Notes under the pieces: model-generated
What the model was told of the DNA's origin: nothing
The model's input: only the letters and a program-made list of their open reading frames with translations
Databases searched by the model: none
Position numbers and translations under genes: made by a program
Source of the DNA: DASWHK01 sp036398215
GTDB lineage: Bacteria; Acidobacteriota; UBA890
Reading direction: 5' to 3'
Assembly: GCA_036398215.1 (NCBI GenBank)
Contig: DASWHK010000282.1
Location: 1 to 33,397, forward strand
DNA: 33,397 bases
Shown here: positions 8,853 to 16,488 of the stretch, piece after piece
Numbering within the stretch: the first letter of the stretch is position 1
Layout: each line of letters starts with the position of its first letter

Positions 8853-10025
8853 TCAACGCTCGCCGAAAGCGGCGTGGCCCGTGATGTCCTGACCGATGAT
8901 CAGGGTGTGGATCTGATGGGTACCTTCGTAGGTGTACACCGACTCCAGGTTCACCATGTGCCGGAAGGCCTGGTAGTCGTCGAGGATTCCGTTGCCGCCG
9001 AGAATCTCACGGCAGGTTCGCGCCGTCTTCAGCGCCATCGCCACGTTGTTCCGCTTGGCCAGCGAGACCTGCTGCGGGGTGACCTTGCCGGCATCCTTGA
9101 GTTGCCCGAGGCGCAGGCACAGTAGCTGCGCCTTGGTGATCTCGCTGACGATCTCGACGAGCAGCTCCTGGATCAACTGGGTGGCGGCGATGGGCCTGCC
9201 GAAGGCGATCCGGTTCTTGGCGTAGCGGAGCGCCTCGTCGTAGCAGGCCTGTGCCGCGCCCACGGCACCCCAGGCGATGCCGTAGCGGGCCTGGTTCAGG
9301 CAGGTCAGCGGTCCCTTCAGCCCGCGCGCCTCGGGGAGCACGTGGTCGGCGGGGATGCGGCAGCCTTGCATGACCAGCTCCGCGGTATCCGAGGCCCGCA
9401 GCGAGTACTTGCCGGTGACCTTGTTGGCCTTGAAGCCGGGGCTGTCGGTGGGGACCAGGAAGCCTCGTATGCCGTCTTTGGTCGTCGCCCAGACGACCGC
9501 CAGCTGCGCCAGCGTGCCGTTGGTGATCCAGTACTTGACCCCGTCGAGCACCCATTCATCGCCGTCCTGCTCGGCGCGCGTGCGCATGGCGCCGGGGTCG
9601 GAGCCGGCGTCGGGCTCGGTGAGGCCGAAGCAGGAAATGATCTCGCCGCGGCCCATCGCCGGCAGCCACTTCTCCTTCTGCTCGTCGGAGCCGTAGCGCC
9701 AGATCGGGTACATGCACAGCGCCCCCTGTACGGAGACGAACGAGCGCAACCCGGAATCGCCGCGCTCGAGCTCCTGCATGATCAGGCCATAGGAGACGTT
9801 GTCGAGGCCGGGAAGCCCGAAGCCCTCGAGGTTGGCGCCGAGCAATCCCATGCCTGCCATCACCGGCAGCGCCGACGCCGGGAACGTCCCCTCGCGCTGG
9901 TGCTCCTCGATGATCGGCAGGACCTTGTCGGAAACGAACGAGCGAACGGTGTCGCGGACGAGCTTCTGCTCGTCGGTGAGCAGCTCGTCGATCGCGTAGT
10001 AGTCAACGCCTTCGTAGGAAGCCAT
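8853..10025 (-). CDS. Acyl-CoA dehydrogenase, glutaryl-CoA dehydrogenase-like
   Basis: The product is 390 residues from ATG 10025 (MASYEGVDYY), with AGGA at good spacing; open frame farther upstream is the divergent control region. It is an FAD flavoenzyme of the acyl-CoA dehydrogenase family. FGLTEPDAGSDPGAM binds flavin, and WITNG is the conserved middle-domain strand. LNQARYGIAWGAVGAAQACYDEAL and YTYEGTHQIHTLIIG follow, with catalytic Glu367. NQARYGIAWG and the EGTHQIH...ITGHAAF ending resemble glutaryl-CoA dehydrogenases (oxidative decarboxylation to crotonyl-CoA in lysine/tryptophan breakdown). A broader short-chain substrate cannot be excluded. It stands alone on the minus strand, divergent from the cytochrome gene. 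Confidence 0.88.
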   Translation of the reverse strand: MASYEGVDYYAIDELLTDEQKLVRDTVRSFVSDKVLPIIEEHQREGTFPASALPVMAGMGLLGANLEGFGLPGLDNVSYGLIMQELERGDSGLRSFVSVQGALCMYPIWRYGSDEQKEKWLPAMGRGEIISCFGLTEPDAGSDPGAMRTRAEQDGDEWVLDGVKYWITNGTLAQLAVVWATTKDGIRGFLVPTDSPGFKANKVTGKYSLRASDTAELVMQGCRIPADHVLPEARGLKGPLTCLNQARYGIAWGAVGAAQACYDEALRYAKNRIAFGRPIAATQLIQELLVEIVSEITKAQLLCLRLGQLKDAGKVTPQQVSLAKRNNVAMALKTARTCREILGGNGILDDYQAFRHMVNLESVYTYEGTHQIHTLIIGQDITGHAAFGER

Positions 10026-10135
10026 CGTTTTCCTCGCGGCATCTTCGCGGCGCGCCCGCGGGTCGGAGCCGCGTAGTAGCCTGGCGGGATCGAATCTCGC
10101 GCCGGCAGACCCTGCCTTCCTCTCGGATGCTCCAA

Positions 10136-10163
10136 CGGGAAGCATCTGGCGGGAAGCATCTGG
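10136..10163. repeat. Tandem 14-bp direct repeat in divergent control region
   Basis: CGGGAAGCATCTGG occurs twice head to tail without a gap. It lies in the 208-bp space between the acyl-CoA dehydrogenase (minus) and the cytochrome c gene (plus). The position, 111 bases from one start and 71 from the other, would suit a regulator that binds a direct repeat. A simple replication-slippage duplication is equally possible. Confidence 0.6.
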
Positions 10164-10233
10164 GACTTGCTGGCCGCCTGGCAGGCCGTAGCCGGTCACA
10201 CAGACACGGGTCCCACACGCTGAAGGAGGAGGC

Positions 10234-10884
10234 GTGAGCCCGCAAAAAAAGACAACCGGATCCTACCAACGGCCCCTTCGGGGGTCAACGCGACGAATCG
10301 CCGCAAACTGTGGGCTGGCAGCGATTTCAGCCCTGGTTGGGGGCCTGGTCGCCGGTGGCCTGGCGGGAGGAGCGTCGCCACCGGCGATGCCGCTTCCGAT
10401 GGCGCAGCAACCGCCGGGCTCGCCACAGGCCGCCGCCCCGGCGGGCAGAGGGCAGCCGGTTCGGCCGCTCGCGGCGGCGGTGCAATCGCCCGGCCCGCCG
10501 CTGGCCGCCGGCCGCTTCCAGCCGCTCGGCAGCTCCGCCTGCCGGACCTGCCACTGGCGACTGCACGAGGCATGGCAGGCGTCGGCGCACGCGCAGTCGG
10601 CCACGGCGCTGGAGGCGGCACAACGCTTCGACCCGCAGTGCCAGCCCTGCCACGTGCCCCTCGCCGACGCCTTCGAGGACGGCGTCGGCTGCGAGGCGTG
10701 CCACGGCCCGGGCTCCGCCTACGCCGGGCTCGACGTGATGATCGACCCCCTCAAGAGCACGGCGGCCGGCCTGTGGGAGGCCGCCGAGGTCTGCGCCTCC
10801 TGCCATAACCCCAACCACCCGTTTCACGTCGAGCGAGACCTGCAGGCTGCGGCGGCACGCATCCATCCGCCGCCGCCCCGCTGA
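10234..10884 (+). CDS. Exported four-heme cytochrome c
   Basis: The product is 216 residues from GTG 10234, with AAGGAGGAG just upstream, one of the strongest ribosome-binding sites in the window. A basic N-terminus and a hydrophobic segment (CGLAAISALVGGLVAGGLAGG, residues about 26-46) act as export signal or anchor. A Pro/Ala-rich linker follows. Four CxxCH heme sites then appear: CRTCH, CQPCH, CEACH and CASCH. The GVGCEACHGPGSAY block is typical of the cytochrome c554/multiheme family. It should carry electrons in the periplasm; the partner is not visible here. It is divergent from the flavin dehydrogenase, which suggests but does not prove a shared control region. It could also be a subunit of a larger multiheme system. 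Confidence 0.82.
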   Translation: MSPQKKTTGSYQRPLRGSTRRIAANCGLAAISALVGGLVAGGLAGGASPPAMPLPMAQQPPGSPQAAAPAGRGQPVRPLAAAVQSPGPPLAAGRFQPLGSSACRTCHWRLHEAWQASAHAQSATALEAAQRFDPQCQPCHVPLADAFEDGVGCEACHGPGSAYAGLDVMIDPLKSTAAGLWEAAEVCASCHNPNHPFHVERDLQAAAARIHPPPPR

Positions 10885-10919
10885 CGGATCGTCGACGAGC
10901 GGGCCTTGTCGCTGCCGCA

Positions 10920-10949
10920 CCCGCGACCCCACCACCCGCGACCCCACCA
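10920..10949. repeat. Tandem 15-bp direct repeat
   Basis: CCCGCGACCCCACCA is present twice in immediate succession, 35 bases after the cytochrome stop codon. It lies in the 208-bp gap before the glycosyltransferase. No hairpin is formed by it and no function is evident. Confidence 0.6.
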
Positions 10950-11041
10950 ACAGCGTCGCAGCGGTCGGGTCCGGGGCGACGCGGGGCGTCCGGCTGGCAG
11001 GCCGCTGGCATGGGCCCGCCGCGGCGCGTATATTCAGCAGC

Positions 11042-11066
11042 CTCTGCCGCGAGGTTTACGGCAGAG
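11042..11066 (+). promoter_or_regulatory. Hairpin in leader of glycosyltransferase gene
   Basis: CTCTGCCG and CGGCAGAG form a perfect 8-bp stem with a 9-base loop (CGAGGTTTA), 26 bases before the ATG at 11093. No T-run follows, so it is not a classical terminator. TATATT at 11029-11034 could be a -10 element that places the hairpin near the mRNA 5' end, but I see no convincing -35. An mRNA-stabilising or translational element is possible. Confidence 0.4.
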
Positions 11067-11092
11067 CTCCCAACCCGGCGGGGTGGTGTTAC

Positions 11093-12307
11093 ATGACGTC
11101 CCCATATTCCCCGTCCGTTCGTTGGTCGTGCTCGGCCGCCCTCTCGCCGTTTTTGACGACGCGTGGCGCAGTGCTGGCGGTCACGCTGCTGGCCGGTCTG
11201 CTGTTGCCGGCGCGGCCGCAGAGCTTCTGGTACCTCAGCTCCGCCGTGCCGCGAAACCCGTTCGCCGTCGGCGACTCGCTGTACTACCTGGCGATCGCGG
11301 CGAACGGCTACGGCGAGGGGCCGGTGGCCGCCACCCGGGTGGCGTTCTTTCCCCTCTATCCGCTGCTGGTCGCGACGCTGAACGGGTTGGGGGCTGGGCG
11401 CTGGATCGCGGCGCTGCTGATCTCCCATGTCGCGTTCTTCGTCGCCCTTGCCCTGCTGGCGGCGCTCGCCCGTCGCCACGGCGGCGATGGCGCGGGCCAC
11501 CGAGCGCCGCTCTATCTGGCCGCCTTTCCGTTCTCCTTCTACTTCTCCCATGCCTATGCCGAGAGCCTGTTTCTGATGCTGACGCTGGCCGCCTTCCTGG
11601 CCGCCGATTGCCGTCGCTGGGGGATCTGCGCGACCGCCGCGGGGCTGGCGGCGCTGACCCGGCCGTTCGGCGTCCTGATGCTGCTGCCTTTCGCCGTCTG
11701 GACGCTGGCCGCCTGGCGCGGGCGGCGCGCCGCCGCCAAGGCGGCCGACGACGCGGAGGCCGGCACCGCGTCCGGCTGTCAGGCGGAGGCTCTCTCATTG
11801 AGCGGGCCGCTGATCGCCGCGACGGGGGTGATCGCCGGGGTCGGCGCCTACAGCGCCTATTGCGCCGCCCGCACCGGCGATCCGCTGGCCTGGCTGCGCG
11901 CCCACGAGGGTTGGAACTACCACCTCGGCCTGACGCCGTGGCGTGGCTATTCGGTGTTTCTCGAGCAGATCGATCGCTTCGGCCTCTATGCCAGCCTGAC
12001 CTCCTATCCCTATAGCATCTACGGCCTGCTGGGGGCGGTCGCCGCGCTGGCGTTCGTCGCCTGCCAGGTGCCGGTGGCGCGGCGCCTCGGAGCCGCCTAC
12101 GTCGCCTGGAGCCTGGCGATGCTGGTCGTTCCCCTCGGCAGCGGCTCCTGGGAGGGGCTGGGAAGGTACTGCGCGGTGAACTTCCCCGTGTTCATGGCCC
12201 TGTCGACGTCCGAGAGCCGACTCGTGGATGCCACGATGGCGGTGGCTGCGGCGGTGCTACTCGGCGTTCTCGCGGCGTTGTTCGCGGGCGGCCATCCCTT
12301 CACATGA
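11093..12307 (+). CDS. PIG-V-like polytopic glycosyltransferase
   Basis: The product is 404 residues from ATG 11093, with roughly ten hydrophobic helices. AVGDSLYYLAIAANGYG after the first helix is the catalytic-loop region, where an acidic residue (GDS) is expected. FFPLYPLLVATLNGLGAG, AAFPFSFYFSHAYAESLFLML and GLAALTRPFGVLMLLPFAV are the blocks that characterise bacterial proteins similar to PIG-V mannosyltransferase (a GT-C fold that uses a lipid-linked sugar). The product and acceptor are unknown. Its last bases overlap the next gene (ATGA at 12304-12307), so the lipoprotein downstream is probably translationally coupled and may act on the same pathway. Confidence 0.75.
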   Translation: MTSPYSPSVRWSCSAALSPFLTTRGAVLAVTLLAGLLLPARPQSFWYLSSAVPRNPFAVGDSLYYLAIAANGYGEGPVAATRVAFFPLYPLLVATLNGLGAGRWIAALLISHVAFFVALALLAALARRHGGDGAGHRAPLYLAAFPFSFYFSHAYAESLFLMLTLAAFLAADCRRWGICATAAGLAALTRPFGVLMLLPFAVWTLAAWRGRRAAAKAADDAEAGTASGCQAEALSLSGPLIAATGVIAGVGAYSAYCAARTGDPLAWLRAHEGWNYHLGLTPWRGYSVFLEQIDRFGLYASLTSYPYSIYGLLGAVAALAFVACQVPVARRLGAAYVAWSLAMLVVPLGSGSWEGLGRYCAVNFPVFMALSTSESRLVDATMAVAAAVLLGVLAALFAGGHPFT

Positions 12308-13353
12308 GGACTCCGTCCCATGCGTACGAGCATGCTTGCGGGCGGTCCCGCGGGGGAGATCGAGGCGCGAGAAGAATGGCGATGCCAATGAACGGTTTCC
12401 GGCTGGGCGCGCGCGCCGCCGCCGGTGGGGCCAGGGCGGCGGGCCGCAATGAGAGGCGGCCAATGTTGTTGCTGGTGGCGACGCTGTTGGCACTCCCGGT
12501 CGCCGCCGCCTGCCACGATGCAGAACCCGCTGCGAAGGTGCGGCCGACGTTCCACATGGGACCGCTGGAGGTTTCGGCGAGCCTTCCGGCCGAGCCCGTT
12601 CCCCAGCTCGGACCCGTGCCGTTACAGCTCACCTGGCGACCGGGGCCAGGGTTCGTCGCCCCCAGGGACTCGATCATGGTGTTCCTGCAGTTCATCGACA
12701 GCGATGGACGGCTCATCTTCTCCCGCGACCACACGCCCAGCCCCGAGGCCGCACAATGGCAGTCTGGCAAGCCCGTCGACTACCGCTATTTCGCCAGGGT
12801 TCCCACTGTGGCGCCCGACCGCTACGAGATTCGCGCCGGCTTGTACGAACCGCTCGCCCAGTCCTTTCGCGTGACCTTCGTGCCGGAGGTCGGCGGGGAT
12901 GCCGTCGACTACGTTACCCTGGGGACCTTCGAGGTTACCTGGCGAGACCCAACGCGAGAGCCCCTGTATCTGCAGGGTTGGGCGCCGCTCGAGGTCAACG
13001 TTGACGACATCTGGGGAATGTGGAGGTGGACGCTCGGCGACGCGGCGATCGAGCTGCCCCGGGCCGGTGGCGGCCAGGTCATGCACATGTGGATCGAAGC
13101 GCCGGATGCGACGCCAGAGCACCCCCAGCGGCTATCGGTCGAAGCCGGCGGGGAGACGATCGCGACCCGCACCGTGATGGACCGCGCCCCGTTCCACTGG
13201 CAGATGACGGTGGACGCCCCATGCGCCGCCGATTGTCGCGGCACCGTGTGGCTGCGGCCCAGCCGCCTGTTGCGCGACGAGTCCCGAGGCGCCGATCCGC
13301 GGCGGCTCGCGGTCAAGGTGCTGGGCATCTACCTCGAGCCCGCGCGCCGCTAG
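12304..13353 (+). CDS. Secreted beta-sandwich lipoprotein, function unknown
   Basis: The frame overlaps the glycosyltransferase stop by four bases. Three starts are possible: ATG 12304 (349 aa), ATG 12376 (325 aa, giving a basic n-region) and ATG 12463 (GAGAGG upstream). All share MLLLVATLLALPVAAAC, a signal with a lipobox. Two beta-rich parts follow. The first has VFLQFIDSDGRLIFSRDHTP and DYRYFARVPTVAPDRYEIRAGLYEP. This resembles domains found at the C-terminus of some bacterial GT-C proteins (Q-F-x-D-x-D-G, then P-x-Y-x-I-x-x-G-L-Y). The second part begins near WRWTLGDAAIELP. It may bind or present the glycan made by the enzyme upstream. No named family is certain. Confidence 0.7.
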   Translation: MRTPSHAYEHACGRSRGGDRGARRMAMPMNGFRLGARAAAGGARAAGRNERRPMLLLVATLLALPVAAACHDAEPAAKVRPTFHMGPLEVSASLPAEPVPQLGPVPLQLTWRPGPGFVAPRDSIMVFLQFIDSDGRLIFSRDHTPSPEAAQWQSGKPVDYRYFARVPTVAPDRYEIRAGLYEPLAQSFRVTFVPEVGGDAVDYVTLGTFEVTWRDPTREPLYLQGWAPLEVNVDDIWGMWRWTLGDAAIELPRAGGGQVMHMWIEAPDATPEHPQRLSVEAGGETIATRTVMDRAPFHWQMTVDAPCAADCRGTVWLRPSRLLRDESRGADPRRLAVKVLGIYLEPARR

Positions 13354-13411
13354 CCCGGGCGCCCGACGGATCGCCGCGGCCGCCGGCGCCCCTCTGTGGC
13401 ATCCTTTGGGG

Positions 13412-14575
13412 ATGAGCTCCGCACGTGCCGTATATCTCGACTACAACGCCAGCGCACCGCTTTGCCCCGAGGCGGCGGCGGCTATGGCGCCGTGGCTGCA
13501 GCCGGCGGCGAGCAACCCGTCGAGCGTCCATCGTGTGGGCCAGCGGGCGCGCGCCGCCGTCGAGCGGGCGCGCGCCGCCGTCGCCGGGCTGCTCGGCTGC
13601 CAGCCGGCGTCGGTGGTGTTCACCAGCGGCGGCACCGAGGCGGACAACGCCGCCCTCTGGGGGGCGCTGGGTTGGCCGCCAGGCGGGCACCTGCTGATCT
13701 CGGCGGTCGAGCATCCGGCGGTCGTGGAGCCGGCCTCCGCCCTTGGCGACCTCGGCGTCGAGCTCACCGCGGTTCCGGTCGACGCCGAGGCGCGGGTCGA
13801 CCCCGCCGCCGTGCGCGGGGCGCTGCGCGACGATACCCGGCTGGTCTCGGTGATGGCCGCCAACAACGAGGTCGGCACGCTGCAGGACATCGAGGCGATC
13901 GCCGCCCTCGCCCACCAGGCCGGCGCCCTGTTCCACACCGATGCCGTCCAGGCGGCGCCCTGGATCGACCTGCGGCCGCTTACCGCCGCCTGCGACCTGC
14001 TGTCGATCTCCTCGCACAAGCTCGGCGGCCCGCTGGGGATGGGGGCGCTGTACGTGCGGCCCGGCCTCGACCTGGTGCCCTTCATCCGCGGCGGCGGCCA
14101 GCAGGGCGGGCGCCGCGGCGGCACCGAGGCGACGGCGCCGATGGTGGGGTTCGCGGCCGCCTGCGAGCGCGCCGTCGAGCAACGGGAGGCGGCGGCCGCT
14201 CGCGTTTGCGGCCTGCGCGATCGGATGGAGGAGGCGCTGGTATCCGCGATCGACGGGGTACGCCGCAACGGCGCCGGCGCCGCCCGGCTCCCCAACACCT
14301 GCCACCTGGCGTTCGCTCGCTGCGACGGCAACGCGCTGGTGGCCCGGCTCGACCTCGACGGCATCGCCGCCTCGGCGGGGGCCGCCTGCGCCGGCGGCGT
14401 CGCCCACGGCTCGGCGGTGCTCGACGCCATGAGCGTGCCACGCGAGTACCAGGCCGGGGCGCTGCGCCTGTCGCTCGGCTACGAGACCAGCGGCGACGAC
14501 GTCGAGCGCGCCATCTCGATCGTGCCGGAGGCGGTCGCGGCGCTGCGTGAAGCCGGCGTCGCGGCGGTGCGCTGA
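13412..14575 (+). CDS. Cysteine desulfurase (NifS/IscS family)
   Basis: This PLP enzyme moves sulfur from L-cysteine to a persulfide. The product is 387 residues from ATG 13412; a TTG two codons earlier is also open. YLDYNASAP opens the fold, TSGGTEADNAAL and SAVEHPAV are cofactor-binding loops, and HTDAVQA precedes SSHKLGGP, where Lys203 forms the aldimine. The flexible catalytic loop reads SAGAACAGG with Cys326; IscS has SSGSACTSA, so the surroundings differ but the Cys is kept. The stop overlaps the mnmA start (TGATG). This makes it the likely dedicated sulfur source for tRNA thiolation, although a general Fe-S role is not excluded. Confidence 0.92.
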   Translation: MSSARAVYLDYNASAPLCPEAAAAMAPWLQPAASNPSSVHRVGQRARAAVERARAAVAGLLGCQPASVVFTSGGTEADNAALWGALGWPPGGHLLISAVEHPAVVEPASALGDLGVELTAVPVDAEARVDPAAVRGALRDDTRLVSVMAANNEVGTLQDIEAIAALAHQAGALFHTDAVQAAPWIDLRPLTAACDLLSISSHKLGGPLGMGALYVRPGLDLVPFIRGGGQQGGRRGGTEATAPMVGFAAACERAVEQREAAAARVCGLRDRMEEALVSAIDGVRRNGAGAARLPNTCHLAFARCDGNALVARLDLDGIAASAGAACAGGVAHGSAVLDAMSVPREYQAGALRLSLGYETSGDDVERAISIVPEAVAALREAGVAAVR

Positions 14576-15756
14576 TGGCCCGTGTCGCGGTCGCCATGAG
14601 CGGGGGGGTCGACTCCTCGACCGCCGCCGCCCTGCTTGCCGAGGCCGGCCACGAGGTCGTCGGCCTGACGTTGCGCCTCTGGGACTACAGCGCCGAGAAC
14701 CTGGCTTCCGGGCGCGGCCGTTGCTGCTCGCCGGCCGATATCGCCGACGCCCGCGCCGTCTCCGACCGGCTCGGAGTGCCGCACTACGTCTTCGATCACG
14801 CCGCCGGCTTCCACGACCACGTGGTCGATCCCTTTGTAAGCGGTTACCAGGAGGGGACGACGCCGAGCCCCTGCATCCGCTGCAACCGGCTGGTGAAGTT
14901 CGACCTCCTGGCGCGTCTGGCGCGAGGCCTCGACGCCGACTATCTGGCCACCGGCCACTATGCGCGTCTCGGGGATTCGCGTCTCGGCGATTCCGGCCTC
15001 GGCGATTCCGGCGGCGCCGATTCTCGCCCCGGCGATGCCGGCCTCGGTGATTCTCGCCTCGGAATTTCCGGCTTCGGCGCGTCGGCCGCCGGGCGGCCCC
15101 AGCTCCGCAAGGCCCGCGACGCCGGCAAGGACCAGTCGTACTTCCTGTTCGACGTGCCGGCCGAGCGCTTCGCCGGCGTCGTGTTCCCGCTCGGCGGCAT
15201 GGCCAAGGACGAGGTCCGCCGGGCGGCCCGGCGGCTCGACGTCGGCGTCGCCGACAAGCCGGAGAGCTACGAGCTGTGCTTCATCCCCGACGGCGACAAG
15301 GACCGGTTCGTGGAGGAGCGGACCGGCGACCACGAGAGGCCCGGCGGGCCGATCCGCCACCTCGACGGCCGCCTGCTCGGCTACCACGGCGGCCTCCACC
15401 GCTTCACCGTCGGGCAGCGGCGCGGCCTCGGCATCAGCCAGCCGGAGCCGTTGTTCGTCATCGAGCTCGACGCCGCCAGCAAGACGGTCGTGGTCGGCCC
15501 CGACGGCGCCCTCGATGCCGACCACCTGCTGGCCGGACGCTGCAACTGGGTCTCGATCGAGCCGCCGCGGCAGCCGCTGCGGGCGGCGGCGCGCATCCGC
15601 CACCGCCACCGGGAGGTAGGGGCGCTGATCACGCCGCGGGGAGAAGACCGGGTCCGCGTCGACTTCGACCGGCCCCAGCGCGCCGTCACCCCCGGCCAGG
15701 GCGTTGCCTTCTACGACGGCGATCTGCTGCTGGGCGGCGGCTGGATCGAGCGCTAA
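14575..15756 (+). CDS. mnmA: tRNA-specific 2-thiouridylase MnmA with in-frame repeat insertion
   Basis: MnmA adenylates U34 of tRNA-Lys, -Glu and -Gln and replaces O2 with sulfur. The product is 393 residues. The PP-loop is SGGVDSS at 9-15, the first catalytic Cys is C100 (PSPCIRCN) and the partner Cys is C235 (YELCFIPD). ATGHYARL, GKDQSYFLF and FTVGQRRGLGI are the other family blocks. Between ATGHYAR and LRKARDAGKDQSYF, residues 132-171 are eight degenerate five-residue units (LGDSR, LGDSG, ...), where relatives have a short loop. All catalytic residues are intact, so the enzyme is probably active. Its start overlaps the desulfurase stop, and it converges on rnc with nine bases between the stops. 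Confidence 0.95.
   Translation: MARVAVAMSGGVDSSTAAALLAEAGHEVVGLTLRLWDYSAENLASGRGRCCSPADIADARAVSDRLGVPHYVFDHAAGFHDHVVDPFVSGYQEGTTPSPCIRCNRLVKFDLLARLARGLDADYLATGHYARLGDSRLGDSGLGDSGGADSRPGDAGLGDSRLGISGFGASAAGRPQLRKARDAGKDQSYFLFDVPAERFAGVVFPLGGMAKDEVRRAARRLDVGVADKPESYELCFIPDGDKDRFVEERTGDHERPGGPIRHLDGRLLGYHGGLHRFTVGQRRGLGISQPEPLFVIELDAASKTVVVGPDGALDADHLLAGRCNWVSIEPPRQPLRAAARIRHRHREVGALITPRGEDRVRVDFDRPQRAVTPGQGVAFYDGDLLLGGGWIER
14968..15087 (+). repeat. 15-bp-period minisatellite inside mnmA
   Basis: Eight contiguous 15-base units can be laid out. Units 2 and 3 are identical (CTCGGCGATTCCGGC). Unit 1 is CTCGGGGATTCGCGT, unit 4 GGCGCCGATTCTCGC, unit 5 CCCGGCGATGCCGGC, unit 6 CTCGGTGATTCTCGC, unit 7 CTCGGAATTTCCGGC and unit 8 TTCGGCGCGTCGGCC. 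The period is a multiple of three, so gain or loss of a unit keeps the frame. The translation is a Gly-Asp-Ser-rich loop. Confidence 0.9.
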
Positions 15757-15765
15757 GCAGGCCTG

Positions 15766-16488
15766 CTAAGCCGGCGCGACGGCCCGCAAGGCGTGCTCGG
15801 CCGCCACCTGCTCGGCCGCCTTCTTGGTGCGGCCTTCGCCCTCGGCGATCGGCTCGCCCTCGACCGCCACGCGGACCCGGAAGACCTTGTCGTGATCGGG
15901 GCCGCGCTCCTCGATCACCAAGTAGATCGGCAGCGGCCTGCCCTCCGATTGCAAACGTTCCTGGAGCAGCGACTTGAAGTCGGTGAAGCGGACCTCGCCC
16001 TCCATCGCCTCGGTGGGATGCTGCCAGACGGTGCGATCGACGAAGTCGGTGGCCGCCTGCAGGCCGCCGTCCAGGTAGACCGCCGCGATCACCGCCTCGA
16101 ACGAGTTGGCCAGCAGGGAGTCCTTGAGCCGCCCGGCGGTTTTCTCCTCGCCGCGCCCGAGCACCAGGAAGTCGCCGAGCCGGATGTCCTCCGCCCGGCG
16201 GGCGAGCGACTCGGAGGAGACCAGGAAGGCCTTGAGCTTCGACATCTCGCCCTCGGTCAGCTCGGGGTGGCGCCGGAACAGCAGCTCGCTGACCACGAGG
16301 CCGAGGACGGCATCGCCGAGAAACTCCAGTACTTCGTAATCGGCGATGTCCTCCTCGCTCTCGTTGGCGAAGGAGCGGTGCATCGTGGCCCGGTGCAGCA
16401 TCTCGAGGTCGCGGAATCGGTGCCCGATCCGTTCCTCGAGAGGTGCTAAACGGTCGCGATGATCGGGGCCGCGCGGCGCGACGCTCAT
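15766..16488 (-). CDS. rnc: Ribonuclease III
   Basis: RNase III cleaves double-stranded RNA in rRNA maturation and mRNA decay. The product is 240 residues from ATG 16488, which overlaps the rlpA stop (ATGA). Open frame farther upstream lies over rlpA. The nuclease signature is YEVLEFLGDAVL at 51-62 (Glu55, Asp59). The second metal-binding stretch is LLANSFEAVIAAVYLDGG with Glu131. At the site where E. coli has the Asp of LAD this protein has Asn128, a variation noted separately. The double-stranded RNA-binding domain fills the C-terminal third (DFKSLLQERLQSEGRPLPIY ... GRTKKAAEQVAAEHAL). It is the last gene of the pyrK-pyrD-rlpA-rnc run. Confidence 0.95.
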   Translation of the reverse strand: MSVAPRGPDHRDRLAPLEERIGHRFRDLEMLHRATMHRSFANESEEDIADYEVLEFLGDAVLGLVVSELLFRRHPELTEGEMSKLKAFLVSSESLARRAEDIRLGDFLVLGRGEEKTAGRLKDSLLANSFEAVIAAVYLDGGLQAATDFVDRTVWQHPTEAMEGEVRFTDFKSLLQERLQSEGRPLPIYLVIEERGPDHDKVFRVRVAVEGEPIAEGEGRTKKAAEQVAAEHALRAVAPA

